Below are positions 1 to 9,600 of a stretch of DNA of 36,909 nt, piece by piece; position 1 is the stretch's first letter, and each line of letters opens with the position of its first letter. The stretch is from Acidobacteriota bacterium. GTDB taxonomy: Bacteria > Acidobacteriota > UBA6911 > RPQK01 > JACQSY01. The stretch covers positions 1 to 36,909 of the forward strand of contig JACQSY010000125.1 of NCBI GenBank assembly GCA_016211085.1. The letters run 5' to 3'. Below the pieces are notes generated by a model. That model was not told the DNA's origin. It worked only from the letters and a program-made list of their open reading frames with translations, and made no database searches. A program made the position numbers and the translations under genes.

Positions 1-182
1 CTGCGGTGATGTTGTTACCTCCATCACCGCTCCCGTTGCTACCGGCTGGAGCGATAGTTGCCGGGTGGGTTTTGCACCCACTAGAGATCAGCGCCTTTCA
101 CGGCGCACTGAACTGGAGCACTTATTGGCACCTGCAGAAGAAATGCCCGCGCCAGGCAAGCTCAGCGCGGTCTGACATCGGA

Positions 183-204
183 GCCGCGTGCGTGAGCAAG
201 CGGC
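183..204. repeat. Short hairpin with GTGA tetraloop (REP-like)
   Basis: The arms pair 183-187 with 200-204 and 189-191 with 196-198, leaving one G/A mismatch (188/199) and a GTGA loop (192-195). As RNA this is a GNRA-type tetraloop. The core reads CCGCGTGCGTGAGCAAGCGG. I have an impression that similar wording recurs between genes in soil Acidobacteriota, which would make it an interspersed palindromic repeat, but this is memory and not shown by this window. Confidence 0.4.
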
Positions 205-205
205 C

Positions 206-250
206 ACTGAGTGCTGAGGACTGAGCAACGATGCTCGCTCAGCACTCAGT
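206..250. repeat. 13-bp perfect inverted repeat
   Basis: ACTGAGTGCTGAG (206-218) is the exact reverse complement of CTCAGCACTCAGT (238-250), with a 19-nt spacer. It sits 30 bp from the larger fold-back element. It could be a terminator for something to the left of the window, though no T-tract follows, or a repeat. Only the pairing is certain. Confidence 0.55.
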
Positions 251-279
251 CCTGAAAGTGCCTGTCTGCAATAGTTAGT

Positions 280-489
280 TAATTAGTTTTCGTCCGGCGA
301 ATTGTAAGTAGCGGAAATTAAAAGAGAAAAGCCGCATTTCTGAGCTCCTGATTTTGCGCTAAGTCTTTTGTACTCAGCGGATTGGCAAAACCAGGGTACC
401 AATTGACTCTGACAAAATCGGAGCTCAAAAATGCGGCTTTTCTTCTTGTTTTCCAACTATTTACAATACTCTCGGACGAGAACTAACTA
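280..489. mobile_element. ~210-bp fold-back (MITE-like) element
   Basis: Two imperfect arms of about 78 bp face each other (281-357 and 413-489) around a ~55-nt centre. The best-matched inner part is GAAAAGCCGCATTT-TGAGCTCC-GATTTTG on both strands, and the outer parts share TTAGTT-TCGTCCG and ATTGTAA-TAG. TA dinucleotides lie at both outer edges (280-281 and 488-489). There is no coding capacity. It lies 38 bp beyond the stop of the aminotransferase gene. A miniature inverted-repeat transposable element is the simplest reading. A structured RNA or a strong terminator for the minus-strand gene is possible. Confidence 0.6.
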
Positions 490-527
490 GAGCAGCCGGT
501 GGCCTATTTTTTGTCGGTTTTTGCGGG

Positions 528-1703
528 CTAAAGAAGTGAACGCATCCGGCCGACTGCCTCGCGAAAAATCGCCTCGCCGGGTAGAAGGCTCAGGACGAGA
601 AAAACTTCTCGCTGAAACTCATAGAAATAACCCGGGTGCACCAGCACGGCGCATTCCGCCAGGAGTTGAATTGCCCAATCCTCTTCGGAACGAGTCCCTG
701 GGACCTGCACCACCGCATACCATCCTCCTTCAGGCGGTAGAATCGTAGCGGAGGATCTGTCGAGAGCTGAACAGAGAGTGGACAGATTGCGGGCCAGGCG
801 TTCTTTCAACGGCCCCTGCAAACGCATGCGGAGCTGAAGCAATTCCGGTACCGCCTGCTGAACGGGATAGCTTGCGGAAAGATAGGTGTCCAGCAGAATC
901 TCGAGTCGTTGGCGGGCCGGCGCGCAAAGCGAATCGGGTCCCTGAAGGACGCCCCAACCGATCTTCAACTGAGGCAGCAGCAGGAGCTTGGAGAGACCAC
1001 CTAAAAAAAACCTTAGGACCTCCGTTTTCCGGTGTAAAGGGTCTGGAACAGGCACGGCCGTCTCCAAAGGAAAATCAAAAAAAACTTCGTCACAGATGAG
1101 GGCCAGCCGGTGCTCCCGGCAGAAACCTTCCAGGTTCTCCCATTCCTGTTCCTTGACGTAAGATCCGGTGGGGTTGTTGGGATTAACGACTACGACGGCA
1201 CGCGTATCCGCGCTGACAGCCGATCGCAGCGACCCAAAATCGAGGTGCCACGTCCCGTCATATTCGAGTTGGTAGTGGCGAAGCTCGATGGCTTCCGCCG
1301 CAGCGAGGTAGTCCAGAAGGGGGTAGCTTGGACGAGGTGTGAGGATGCTCTGGCCGGGGTCTGCCAGAAGCTTGAAAAGCAGCGAATAGCTTTCGCTGGT
1401 GCTGGAGGTGACAAAGATCTGGTCCGCATGGAGGGAAGGCGTAACACCGAAAGGTGCACGTTCTCGATAGTAGCGAGCGATTGCCTGTCGCGTCTCCGGC
1501 AAACCAAAAGGACACGGTTGGTAAGTCAGGGCTCGCGGATGTGAAAGCGGTTTTAGAATTTCTTCGACAGGATAAGAGAGTCCTATCCGTGTGGGATTGG
1601 TTTCGGTGAGGTCCAGGATAACTTCACCGGCAGCCTTTTTCTTCTCAAGGAGCAAGCTAAGGCGATTTTTTTCCGCAGGAAACCCACTGCGCCGGGAGAA
1701 CAT
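528..1703 (-). CDS. Class I/II PLP-dependent aminotransferase
   Basis: The 391-residue length suits fold-type I aminotransferases (AspC/AlaA-like group), which use pyridoxal phosphate to move amino groups between amino and keto acids in the cytoplasm. Visible motifs in order: the early ETNPT segment, the NPNNPTG cofactor loop near residue 173, CDEVFFDF near 205 (the Asp that contacts the pyridine nitrogen), and GGLSKLLLLPQLKIGW near 235-250, where the lysine after Ser should form the Schiff base. The C-terminal strand reads FLVLSLLP, where many class I enzymes have an arginine (FRLSF) that holds the substrate carboxylate, so substrate handling may differ. The start is the first ATG; no strong ribosome binding site precedes it. 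The gene stands alone. The substrate cannot be named. Confidence 0.9.
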   Translation of the reverse strand: MFSRRSGFPAEKNRLSLLLEKKKAAGEVILDLTETNPTRIGLSYPVEEILKPLSHPRALTYQPCPFGLPETRQAIARYYRERAPFGVTPSLHADQIFVTSSTSESYSLLFKLLADPGQSILTPRPSYPLLDYLAAAEAIELRHYQLEYDGTWHLDFGSLRSAVSADTRAVVVVNPNNPTGSYVKEQEWENLEGFCREHRLALICDEVFFDFPLETAVPVPDPLHRKTEVLRFFLGGLSKLLLLPQLKIGWGVLQGPDSLCAPARQRLEILLDTYLSASYPVQQAVPELLQLRMRLQGPLKERLARNLSTLCSALDRSSATILPPEGGWYAVVQVPGTRSEEDWAIQLLAECAVLVHPGYFYEFQREVFLVLSLLPGEAIFREAVGRMRSLL

Positions 1704-2042
1704 CTGTAAAGAGTGACACGCTCAGCATTGTGTAGCAACCAAAACGGAACGTTTCCCTCCGTCCCGCTTTCGCGTATCACTGTAGCAGAGTCCTCTTGGG
1801 GCCGGTAGACCACACTGCCTTACAGGCGCTTATTGATTTCCGCTCCTTTTTGACGGAGGAGAGCTGGAGGAAAAGCCGGACCTCTTCCTCGTTTCCAGCC
1901 GCAGGGTGACGTTCGTCGGAACCGCAAGCAGGCCGCCTAGGCAACGGCTCTGGACATCAAAGCTAAATTATTGAAAAATAGCAGCTTTTGATGATAAAGT
2001 ATAAAAATAGTTCCTGAACACATACGGCCATTTTTCTGGGAT
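1704..2042. other. 339-bp intergenic region between divergent genes
   Basis: This gap separates the minus-strand aminotransferase from the plus-strand toxin-antitoxin-like pair. The last 75 bp are AT-rich compared with the rest, with a possible promoter: TTGAAA at 1971-1976 and GATAAA at 1993-1998 (16-bp spacing), a weak match. The drop in GC suggests the pair that follows was acquired. I see no gene in the rest. Confidence 0.4.
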
Positions 2043-2273
2043 GTGAACCTTGAAAATTTTGATCCTTTTTCGCACCCTGAATACTCAATTGCTCGAATTC
2101 TTGAACACGGCGACCGGGAAGCTGTGGCCTGGCTTGAAAACGCTTTTCCAAGAAGCCAAATCATAGAAGTGCTGCGAAACGAGCGGGGTCTTTCTCGAAA
2201 ATCAGCCAATTTCTGGGCCCTTGTCTACGGCCTGTCTCACGAAGAAATCGCATCCCCCAAAAGGACGGCTTAG
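2043..2273 (+). CDS. DUF6922-like small protein, putative antitoxin partner
   Basis: This 76-residue protein runs FDPFSHPEYS, then GDREAVAWLENAF, then LSRKSANFWALVYGL. That pattern (WL in the middle, SANFW-L near the end) matches the small proteins often encoded directly upstream of AbiEii-type nucleotidyltransferase toxins. It is read from GTG at 2043, overlapping an ATG-TGA, with only a weak GGG upstream, so the start is uncertain. The next gene begins 24 bp downstream and is an AbiEii-like toxin, fitting a type IV toxin-antitoxin operon. Function as an antitoxin is inferred from order only; the C-terminal half might form a small DNA-binding helix pair. Confidence 0.7.
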   Translation: MNLENFDPFSHPEYSIARILEHGDREAVAWLENAFPRSQIIEVLRNERGLSRKSANFWALVYGLSHEEIASPKRTA

Positions 2274-2297
2274 GTAAGCTTTTCTTTCACTGATCAC

Positions 2298-2943
2298 ATG
2301 AATCCAAAGGAAAAAGTGTGGCATCCAGAAGTGCTTGCGCCTGAGACTGAGCACACGCTGCTCGACCTTCATAAAAAGTCAATTCTTCAGGATTTTTATC
2401 TTGCTGGTGGCACCGGTCTGGCTCTTCATTGCGAGGCATCGACGCTCTGTCGACCTTGATTTCTTCAGCCAGCGCCTCTTCAGCGAGGATGAGCTTTTGA
2501 CGAAGGTTGAAAAGATGAGCGATCTATCCTTGGTAGAAAAACACAAGCATACGCTTCACGCCATTATTCAGAGGACCAAGGTCAGCTTTCTCCGTTATGA
2601 ATACCCGTTGCTTTTTCCGCCGGAGTCCTTCTGTGGGGTGGATATTGCCGACGCAAAAGATATTGCTTGCACAAAGGTCAGCACGATTATGAGCCGGGGC
2701 AAGAAAAGAGACTTTATTGATCTTTACGTGGCGGCTGATCGCTATGGGCTGCAGCACGTGCTGGCGCTGTTTAAAAAAAAATATGCCAGGACTCGGTATA
2801 ACCTTCAGTCCGTCTTCAAATCACTCACGTATTTTGAAGACGCCGAGGATGACCCCACGCCGGACATGCTGGTGTCGTTGTCTTGGGATCAGGTAAAGCA
2901 GTTCTTCAAGAAAGAAGTGCCGCTCTTACGCAAGGAATTTTAG
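2298..2943 (+). pseudogene. AbiEii/AbiGii-family nucleotidyltransferase toxin, frameshifted
   Basis: The gene is read in two frames. From ATG 2298 the first frame gives MNPKEKVWHPE and ends in the family hallmark LAGGTGLALH, then hits a stop soon after. The second frame continues ARHRRSVDLDFFSQ and runs to the TAA at 2941-2943. Removing one T at 2429-2430 joins them into LAGGTGLALH-ARHRRSVDLDFF, which lines up residue for residue with the GGT-A-L plus HRxSxDLDFF nucleotide-binding motif of this family. The repaired product would be about 214 residues. The rest, including KDIACTKVSTIMSRGKKRDFIDLY, also matches the family (K-x-x-A...R-x-K-RDF-D). Family members transfer nucleotides to target RNA and stop growth. 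The break could be a real inactivation or a sequencing error. Confidence 0.85.
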
Positions 2944-2965
2944 GAAAGTTAAAAATCGATCCGTA

Positions 2966-3005
2966 TCTTCAGGGAAGTGATGAGGTGTTTCAGTTATGCT
3001 ATACT
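2966..3005 (+). promoter_or_regulatory. Likely promoter of tRNA-Gly
   Basis: A good -10 box, TATACT, lies at 3000-3005, some 60 bp ahead of the tRNA. No strong -35 box is seen (TGATGA-like sequence around 2979 is weak). The spacer between the -10 and the tRNA would be a 5' leader removed by RNase P. Confidence 0.4.
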
Positions 3006-3065
3006 CGCCCGGCGATTTCAGGCTGAGAAAACCTTCTCGGCCGTCGGCGCGAACAACCTAACTGA

Positions 3066-3140
<75 letters not shown>

Positions 3141-3229
3141 AATCTTCCTCATTCACGTTTTCGCCAATTCCATCCTCGCTGAAGGTCAAGTCAACGCGTT
3201 CATTAAGGTGGCGCTATTGGTGCATACTC

Positions 3230-4975
3230 TTAGCGGGAATACACAAGCTGGCCGCCGAGATAGGTTTGCTCGACTTTGATCTCGCGGATCCGTTGCGGGG
3301 CAACGGTCAGGATATCTTCCGACAGGACCACCAGGTCTGCGAGCTTTCCTTTTTCCAACGATCCCCGCTCTTCTTCATCGAAGTTGAGGTAGGCAAACCC
3401 CGCCGTATAAATGCGTACTGCATCTTGCAGATTCACCCTCTCCTCAGGACCATAGACCGTCGAATCCGGTCCGCTGCGGGTCACGGCGCACCAGATTCCG
3501 TAGAGCGGGTCGTAAGGAACGCTGTCGGACCCGTACGCCAGGCGAATACCTGCGGAAAGCAGTGATTGCTGAGGATTATTGTTTTGAAGAAATTCCCCCC
3601 TCAGGTTTTCAAGCAAAGGTCCAAAGCGGATGAAATTAGGAAGGCTGACCACGCCGATTCCCAGCTTTGCCATTGTCTCCAGAACCGGCGGCACGGGTGC
3701 AGTAGAAACGTGGTGCAGATAATGCCGGGGATCCGGCCGGGGATGCTCTGTTAAGATCCGTTCAAAAGCCTCCATCGCCATTTCCACCGCTGCATTGCCC
3801 ATGGCGTGAATGCCCAGCTGCCAGCCCAGTTCGTGGGCACGTTTGGCAACCCGATAAAAAGCTGCGGCGGGAATTCGAACGGTACCGAAATAATCAGGCC
3901 GACGTGCATAAGGGAACGTGGTCCACCCGGCGTCACCGCCATCGATGCTCATCTTGACGGCTCCGATTTTCAGCCGCTCATTTCCAAAACCAGTACGCAC
4001 ACCCAGGAGCTCCAGCTCGCGTATGGCGGCATCGGACCCTTCGTTTACCGGGTCGGCATGTTCCTCGTAACCGGGATAGAGCCGGATTTGAACCGTCAGC
4101 CGCGGCAGCGTTTCTTGGCTTGTGTAAATATCCTGAATCCACCGCAAAGCCGGCATGTCCATGTAGCGGTAAGGATTCTCCATGTCGAAAGGCCGGACCC
4201 CGGCAACGTTGGCGCTGGTAATACCCACCGTGAGAAGCTGCCGGAGCTGCCTGCGAATATTCTCACGGATTTCTGAATCGGGCGGGAACGACGGAGGGAC
4301 CAGCTTCCAGATGGGCCGCCATGCTGCTATTTCACGTAGCCACCCTGTCGGTTCTCCGGATGCGTCTCTTACAATCTTGCCTCCCGGAGGATCTGGCGTC
4401 TCGTTGGAAATCCCCGCCATGGACAGTGCCAGGGAATTCACTACCATGGTGTGAGCACCTACAGTCAACACCACCGGATGACTTTTCGCAACGCGATCGA
4501 GATCCCAGCGATCCGGCAGATCCTCCTCAGTCCATTCAAAGCCCAGAATACCGCGCACCCACTCTCCCGGCCGAAGCTTTGGAAGCTGGGCGGTGATCGC
4601 TGCAAACAGTTCTTCACTCGACTTGAGTGAGGTCCAGTTTAGATCCGCCGGTCCTGGCCCAAGACGAAGGTGTACGTGAGCATCGTAAAAACCCGGGAGG
4701 ACGGTGCGGCCTTTTAGATTGATTACGGGGGTATTGGGTCCTACCAGGTTCACTATCTCTCGGGTGGAGCCCAGGGCCGCAATGATACCCTGCCTGACGG
4801 CAAGGGCCTCAACTATCTCAAACGAAGCATTCACGGTCACGATTTTGCCGTTGATGAAGGCCGTGTCGAAGGGAGGAAGGTAGTCCGGATCCTGTGCCAA
4901 GGCGATACAGCCAAAAAGCAGCGGCATCAGGAGGAAGAGGCCCTTGCGCTGCCACGTCCTCAATTTCACTTTCAT
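3230..4975 (-). CDS. Exported amidohydrolase (YtcJ / amidohydrolase_3 type)
   Basis: This 581-residue metal-dependent hydrolase starts with a basic stretch and a hydrophobic signal segment ending ...IALAQ, so it is predicted to be exported to the periplasm. Then comes the small beta-sandwich lead (INGKIVTVNASFEIVEALAV), the metal-binding HxH in DAHVHL (H100, H102), a KMSIDGGDAGWT segment with the candidate bridging lysine, further ligands in GIHAMGN and YLHHVST, and the catalytic aspartate in AYGSDSVPYDP. It ends with the usual GSLEKGKLADLVVLS. The family hydrolyses amide or related C-N bonds; substrate unknown. The start has AAAAGGAA about 12 nt upstream. It lies 78 bp behind the flavin oxidase gene in the same direction, so they may be co-transcribed. 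Confidence 0.92.
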   Translation of the reverse strand: MKVKLRTWQRKGLFLLMPLLFGCIALAQDPDYLPPFDTAFINGKIVTVNASFEIVEALAVRQGIIAALGSTREIVNLVGPNTPVINLKGRTVLPGFYDAHVHLRLGPGPADLNWTSLKSSEELFAAITAQLPKLRPGEWVRGILGFEWTEEDLPDRWDLDRVAKSHPVVLTVGAHTMVVNSLALSMAGISNETPDPPGGKIVRDASGEPTGWLREIAAWRPIWKLVPPSFPPDSEIRENIRRQLRQLLTVGITSANVAGVRPFDMENPYRYMDMPALRWIQDIYTSQETLPRLTVQIRLYPGYEEHADPVNEGSDAAIRELELLGVRTGFGNERLKIGAVKMSIDGGDAGWTTFPYARRPDYFGTVRIPAAAFYRVAKRAHELGWQLGIHAMGNAAVEMAMEAFERILTEHPRPDPRHYLHHVSTAPVPPVLETMAKLGIGVVSLPNFIRFGPLLENLRGEFLQNNNPQQSLLSAGIRLAYGSDSVPYDPLYGIWCAVTRSGPDSTVYGPEERVNLQDAVRIYTAGFAYLNFDEEERGSLEKGKLADLVVLSEDILTVAPQRIREIKVEQTYLGGQLVYSR

Positions 4976-5053
4976 TTCACAAAATTCCTTTTCAGATGGT
5001 CGGCAGATGCGCCGGTGGACAAGATTTCTAGACCTGTATCCAGAGCGGTAAGC

Positions 5054-6565
5054 TCACGCTCCTTTTGCGATTACCCGGCGTGCTTCCGCCACTGCACGAT
5101 CTGCAGCCAGCATGGCCCATCCGAAGTCTGAAATGGGCCCGATGCTGTCAGCACACGCGAAAAAGATGCGGCCGGCATTTCTTGATGCGGTCGCTTGAAA
5201 TTGAGTAATCATCCTGGGTACCGGAATATACCAGTTGTGGCCTCGCCGCCAGATGCGCACCTCTGAGATCTTGCGTGCTGATCCAGGGAAAAGATGGTCG
5301 AAGTAAGTCACGATATCGGCGGATAGTCTTTTCATGAAAATGTCAGAGAGAAGCTGTGAACGTTTTGAGGCTTTTAAAGGAATCTCAATGCGGAACATTT
5401 GTTTTCCCGGCTGGATGCTATTGTCCCGCAGGCTGGCAATCGGCCCCCGTAAAATCCTCGCTGTTCTGAGGTTGCCCGAGATGATCTCGTCAACACAAAC
5501 CGCTCCTCCCAGGTAGGGAGCGTAGCGCATGGAGCCCATTGCCTGCTGCTGGTCCCTCGGGAGACCCGAAACAATGTGCCTCGCTATGAATTTGGGGGCT
5601 GCCATGATGACTGTTTTTGCCCGGATGGTTGTTGGCTGTCCGTGCTGCAGGTAGGCGACCAGGACTCCATCGGCCTCGTTTTGGACGTGGTAAACTGTCA
5701 CGCCCGTTATAACTCGCCCGGACCCCGCGGCCTCAATTTTTTGTTTCAAAGCCAGAGCCGCATGGCTCAGGCCGCCGGGAAAAGTGAAAACTCCCCCTTT
5801 CGAAGAACCCTCCGGATAAAGCGGGCCGAACCCCGCTCCCATTTGGCCTCTGGCAAGCAGGATACCGGCATATCCGGACAGTTCGTCACACCCCGCTGCA
5901 AACCAAGCCAACAGGTCATCAAAGAATTCTTTGACCTCGGAACCGTAAGGACGCAGAACCTCAGAGAAGGAGAGTTGATCCAGCCTTTCTTTGGAGCCTT
6001 CGACGTCCAATGCAAAGAGCTCAGTTCGAGCCTCTCGGAGCCGGCGCTCCGCGGCCGCCGTGAAGAAGCGTCCCAGGCCATTTTCAAACAAATCGCCCCG
6101 GATGACTTGATCGCCTACGATAGTGACCGGATCAAATGTAAGAGGAACCGGCTGGAGTCCCAGTTCGGAATACAAGGGAGCTGCCGGTGAGACACTGTAA
6201 AAAGCATGGGACACCGCTGCATAGGGCATCGCATCCCAGTAGTCGGCGCGAGCATTGCCGCCTACCTCGGATTCTTTCTCGAGCAGAACGATGTCGCGGT
6301 CTCGAAGCCGGTAGGCCGCAACCAGCCCGCTGGGACCGCCGCCGACCACCACCACGTCGCAGGCGCGCCCGGCAGCCGGTATTGGCCATCGACGGCCGCT
6401 CCGGACCTGGTGGCAAACGGAAAAATCTTCACTGAGTTGTTCTGTGCGATAACGCGCGAGATTTTGATTCGAGTTGAAGGATGCGTGTACAGGTTGCGCT
6501 ATTGGGCAAAAAGACCCCGCGCTGCCCAGAATCACGGTGCGTATGAAACGACGGCGACTGAACAT
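5054..6565 (-). CDS. Tat-exported flavin-containing amine oxidase-like protein
   Basis: The N-terminus MFSRRRFIRTVILGSAGSFC is a twin-arginine signal, so the protein should be folded with FAD before export. The dinucleotide-binding motif VVVVGGGPSG is at residues 71-80, followed by VLLEKESEVGGNAR, as in the monoamine oxidase / protoporphyrinogen oxidase superfamily. The C-terminal ACADSIGPISDFGWAMLAADRA is the second FAD-contact segment typical of the group. I chose ATG 6565 (503 residues) over an in-frame TTG four codons upstream because GGAAG sits 6-10 nt before it and the Tat motif starts there. Amine oxidation is the family's common reaction; substrate is unknown. It lies between a TonB-dependent receptor and an exported amidohydrolase in the same direction. 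Confidence 0.88.
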   Translation of the reverse strand: MFSRRRFIRTVILGSAGSFCPIAQPVHASFNSNQNLARYRTEQLSEDFSVCHQVRSGRRWPIPAAGRACDVVVVGGGPSGLVAAYRLRDRDIVLLEKESEVGGNARADYWDAMPYAAVSHAFYSVSPAAPLYSELGLQPVPLTFDPVTIVGDQVIRGDLFENGLGRFFTAAAERRLREARTELFALDVEGSKERLDQLSFSEVLRPYGSEVKEFFDDLLAWFAAGCDELSGYAGILLARGQMGAGFGPLYPEGSSKGGVFTFPGGLSHAALALKQKIEAAGSGRVITGVTVYHVQNEADGVLVAYLQHGQPTTIRAKTVIMAAPKFIARHIVSGLPRDQQQAMGSMRYAPYLGGAVCVDEIISGNLRTARILRGPIASLRDNSIQPGKQMFRIEIPLKASKRSQLLSDIFMKRLSADIVTYFDHLFPGSARKISEVRIWRRGHNWYIPVPRMITQFQATASRNAGRIFFACADSIGPISDFGWAMLAADRAVAEARRVIAKGA

Positions 6566-6638
6566 TTGATCTTCCAATGAGAAGTGAGTTCACAAGGGTG
6601 TTTACGCCCCCGTCGAACCTCTAACAAGGTGGAAAAGA

Positions 6639-6668
6639 CGGGAGGTGCGGTTGAAAGCCCACCTCCCG
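6639..6668 (-). terminator. Hairpin terminator after the TonB receptor gene
   Basis: CGGGAGGTG (6639-6647) pairs perfectly with CACCTCCCG (6660-6668) across a 12-nt loop. On the minus strand the stem is followed by TCTTTTCC, a short T-rich run, and it starts 18 bp past the receptor stop codon. This fits an intrinsic terminator or an attenuator that lowers expression of the following oxidase gene. Confidence 0.6.
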
Positions 6669-6685
6669 GCCTCTCCTATAGGAAA

Positions 6686-9600
6686 TTAAAAGATAAGTTT
6701 TAATCCAAACTGGATCTGACGCGCGGAACCGGAGGTCGTGTTAATCTTGCCCGCAGTGGGCAAGGGAGCTTCTACATCCTGAACGCCTCCGAAAACACGT
6801 CGGTCGGGTGGCCCGAAATTAGCCCGGTTCAGCAGATTGAAGATTTCAGCGCGGAACTCGACTTTCCCACTCTCACCCAAGAAGCGAAGGCCGGTATCTT
6901 TCGCCACTGCAAAATCCACCGTCGCGTAGCCAGGCCCCCGCAGAATATTGCGACCTGCTGTTCCAAGAAAACCGGCTGCGGGAATAGTAAATGCGGATGG
7001 ATCAAAGTATTGATCCGGACCTCCTCGCACAATGTCATCTGGTTTACGCCCTGCGACGAGATTGGGACGATCCAGTTCCTGAGAATTCCCCAGCACGCCT
7101 GAGCGGGAACGATTTGCCAATAGAACCGGCGTAAAGGTTCGGCCGCTCTGCAACGTGACAATACCGCTAATCCACCATCCCTCCAGGAGCTTTGACGCGG
7201 CACCCGCTCCGGTGGTTCCAGGGAGTCTGTAAATCCAGTTCAGCTTCCAATTGTGAGCCACGTCAAAGTCTGCAAGCCCTTGATCTACTTTGCGATCCTC
7301 GGGATCCGTCCCGAACGAAAAAGCAGTGTTGCTCTCGCGCGATAGCTGCCCTTGGGTATCATCAATGGTTTTGGACCATGTGTAGGAGCTTTGAAACTGC
7401 AGGCTGCCAAAGCGTTTCTCAAGCCCCAACTGCAGCGAGTTGTACCAGGAGTTCCCGCCGGCATCGATGAGCGTAACGGTGTCCCAATTGCGATTTCTTC
7501 GAGTCGTGGTAGCAGGCCAGAATTTACGGCCGTCCGGCTGAATTTGTGCGATTCTAGGATTCCCTTCCTTGTTCTGCATAAGATTGAGCCCGCGCGAACC
7601 GCCATAGGCCAGCCTGAGCACGGTGTTCTTGGGTAGAGCACGTTCAACAGTCAGGTTGTACTGGAGCAAATGAGGCTGCTCGAGATTGTAGTCGATGGTG
7701 CGAATGGCCCCTCCCACGCCAGGTGGGGGGAACGTCAGTGGAATGGTCAACGTAGGGGCGATTACGATCGTCCGCAGGGAAAACGGAGGTTGCGCAATTC
7801 CCACTTGCAACAAAGCGCTGCCGATATTCCCGATATCGTAGACGGTGCCAAAGCCTCCTCTCACCACTGTTTCGGAATCTCCATTGATATTCCAGGCGAA
7901 GCCTACCCGCGGTCCAAAGTTCTTAAGCGAAGGATTTCTAAAGAGAGCGCCAATAGTGACGTCTTTATCCGTAGCAAGATTGCGAAGACCTGATTGCTTG
8001 CCGTGCTGTTCCTCGGGAACGGTGTGAAATTCGTAGCGAAGGCCAAGGTTTAACGTTAAAGACGGATTCACCTGCCAGTCGTCTTGAATGTAGTGGCCCA
8101 ACGTCGTGAAATGGTAAGTACGTGCTTGACTGGATCCGGGAGTTTCCGCAAACCAGAAGAGCGCTCGACCCAACAAGAAATTACTGATGTTTGGAAAAAC
8201 GATGTAACCATTTTTCACCAGGCCGGTCTCGCTGTACATCTGGAAGCGGTTAATCACAACCCCAAACTTCAGGCTGTGATCACCCCGAGTGTAGAAGACG
8301 TCGTCGCTCCAGGTGAATATGTTTTGCTTGACACCGGTGGTTGTTCCAGGATCGGGACCCATGTCAGAGAGCCCGCCCACGATCAGATTGCCCATCTGAC
8401 GGTCCGGGATCATGGCGAATTCGGGCGCCTTCACCCCCTGGGAGTTAGCCAGCATGTTGGTCCGGCTGTAAGAGAAGCGAAAAGTATTCAACAAATTGGA
8501 GGAGAAAAGATGCGTTTCCGACAGGGTGGCGTACTGGCTGCGGCTTTGCAACGCATCAGTGAAACCGGGAAACGCTCGAGGCCGGGTTACTTCCGCATCG
8601 TGAAATGTATAACGCACAAAGAACGAGTCACTGGAAGAAAATGTGTGGTCCCCTCGCCCTTGGAAAAACGATTCGGATGTTGGTTGATTGAACGGAAATG
8701 TGAACTGATTGCCCGGCAGATTGGGGTCCGGATAAAGCTTTAAGAAAGGCTTGATCACCGGATTGATTACGGGCACCAGGCCCCCGTCAACTTTTGCAGA
8801 CGCCGGAAGCGTGTTGGAAACCGTGGTGACGCCTAAGCGCTCCTCCAGACCTTCATAAGTAAAATGAAAGAAAGTCTTGTCTTCAACTATCGGCCCCCCG
8901 ATGGCGCCCCCAAAATTGTTGCGCTTGAAAGAGGGCAGACGGCGAGGATTGCTGGCAGTTTTTCGATCAAAAAAGTTGCGAGCGTCCAGGGCGCTGTTAC
9001 GCAGGAAATGAAACAAAGAGCCATGAAAAGCGTTGCCTCCGCTCTTGCTGACGATCTCGATCTGACTTCCCATAGTCATTCCGTATTCAGCGCTGAAAGT
9101 GTTGGTGACCACCCGAAATTCCCTGATCCCCTCAACGCCCAGAGTCGTGCCGCTGATGGAAGCGGAATTGGCGCCCCACAGGTTGGTCATTATGGCCCCG
9201 TCCATTAAGTGATTATTGGAACGAAGAGGAGCCCCGTTGCTGCTGAACCACGTTCCTGACATGCCTGCAATCAGCTGTACGTTCTTGTGCTCGTGAACTC
9301 CGGTCTGCAAAAACGCTAAGTCCACAAAATTCCGCCCGTTGAGGGGCAGGTCAGCAACCTTTTGATCGTTGACAAGCCCGCCCAGCGAGGAGGTGCGGGT
9401 GTCAACCAGTGGCGCTTCGCCCCTAACCTCCACTTTTTCTGAGACCTCACCAACCGGCAGCTCAAAATCGACAACCGCCTCCTGCCCCACGACCAGCGTC
9501 ACCTGCCGGACCACCATCCGAAAGCCGGGAAGCTCGGCCGTCAGCTCGTACCGTCCCACAGACAGTGCCGCCGCTTTATAACGGCCATTCTCATCGCTCA

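Larger units (their letters stand above)
1..279. other. Non-coding start of window, hairpin-rich
   Basis: I see no convincing gene here. A 72-codon open frame (6-224, plus) has no ribosome binding site, no recognisable domain and covers several hairpins, so I do not call it. Visible structures are a GGGTG/CACCC pair (63-79), a GCGCC/GGCGC pair (91-106), a tetraloop hairpin (183-204) and a 13-bp inverted repeat (206-250). The stretch looks like intergenic repeat material. Confidence 0.5.

Noticed and set aside
6..224. 72-codon frame at the window start
   Set aside because: No ribosome site, low-complexity start and several hairpins across it; it looks non-coding.
8084..8743. Plus-strand frame of 219 codons
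   Set aside because: It lies wholly antisense to the TonB-dependent receptor and has no recognisable family.
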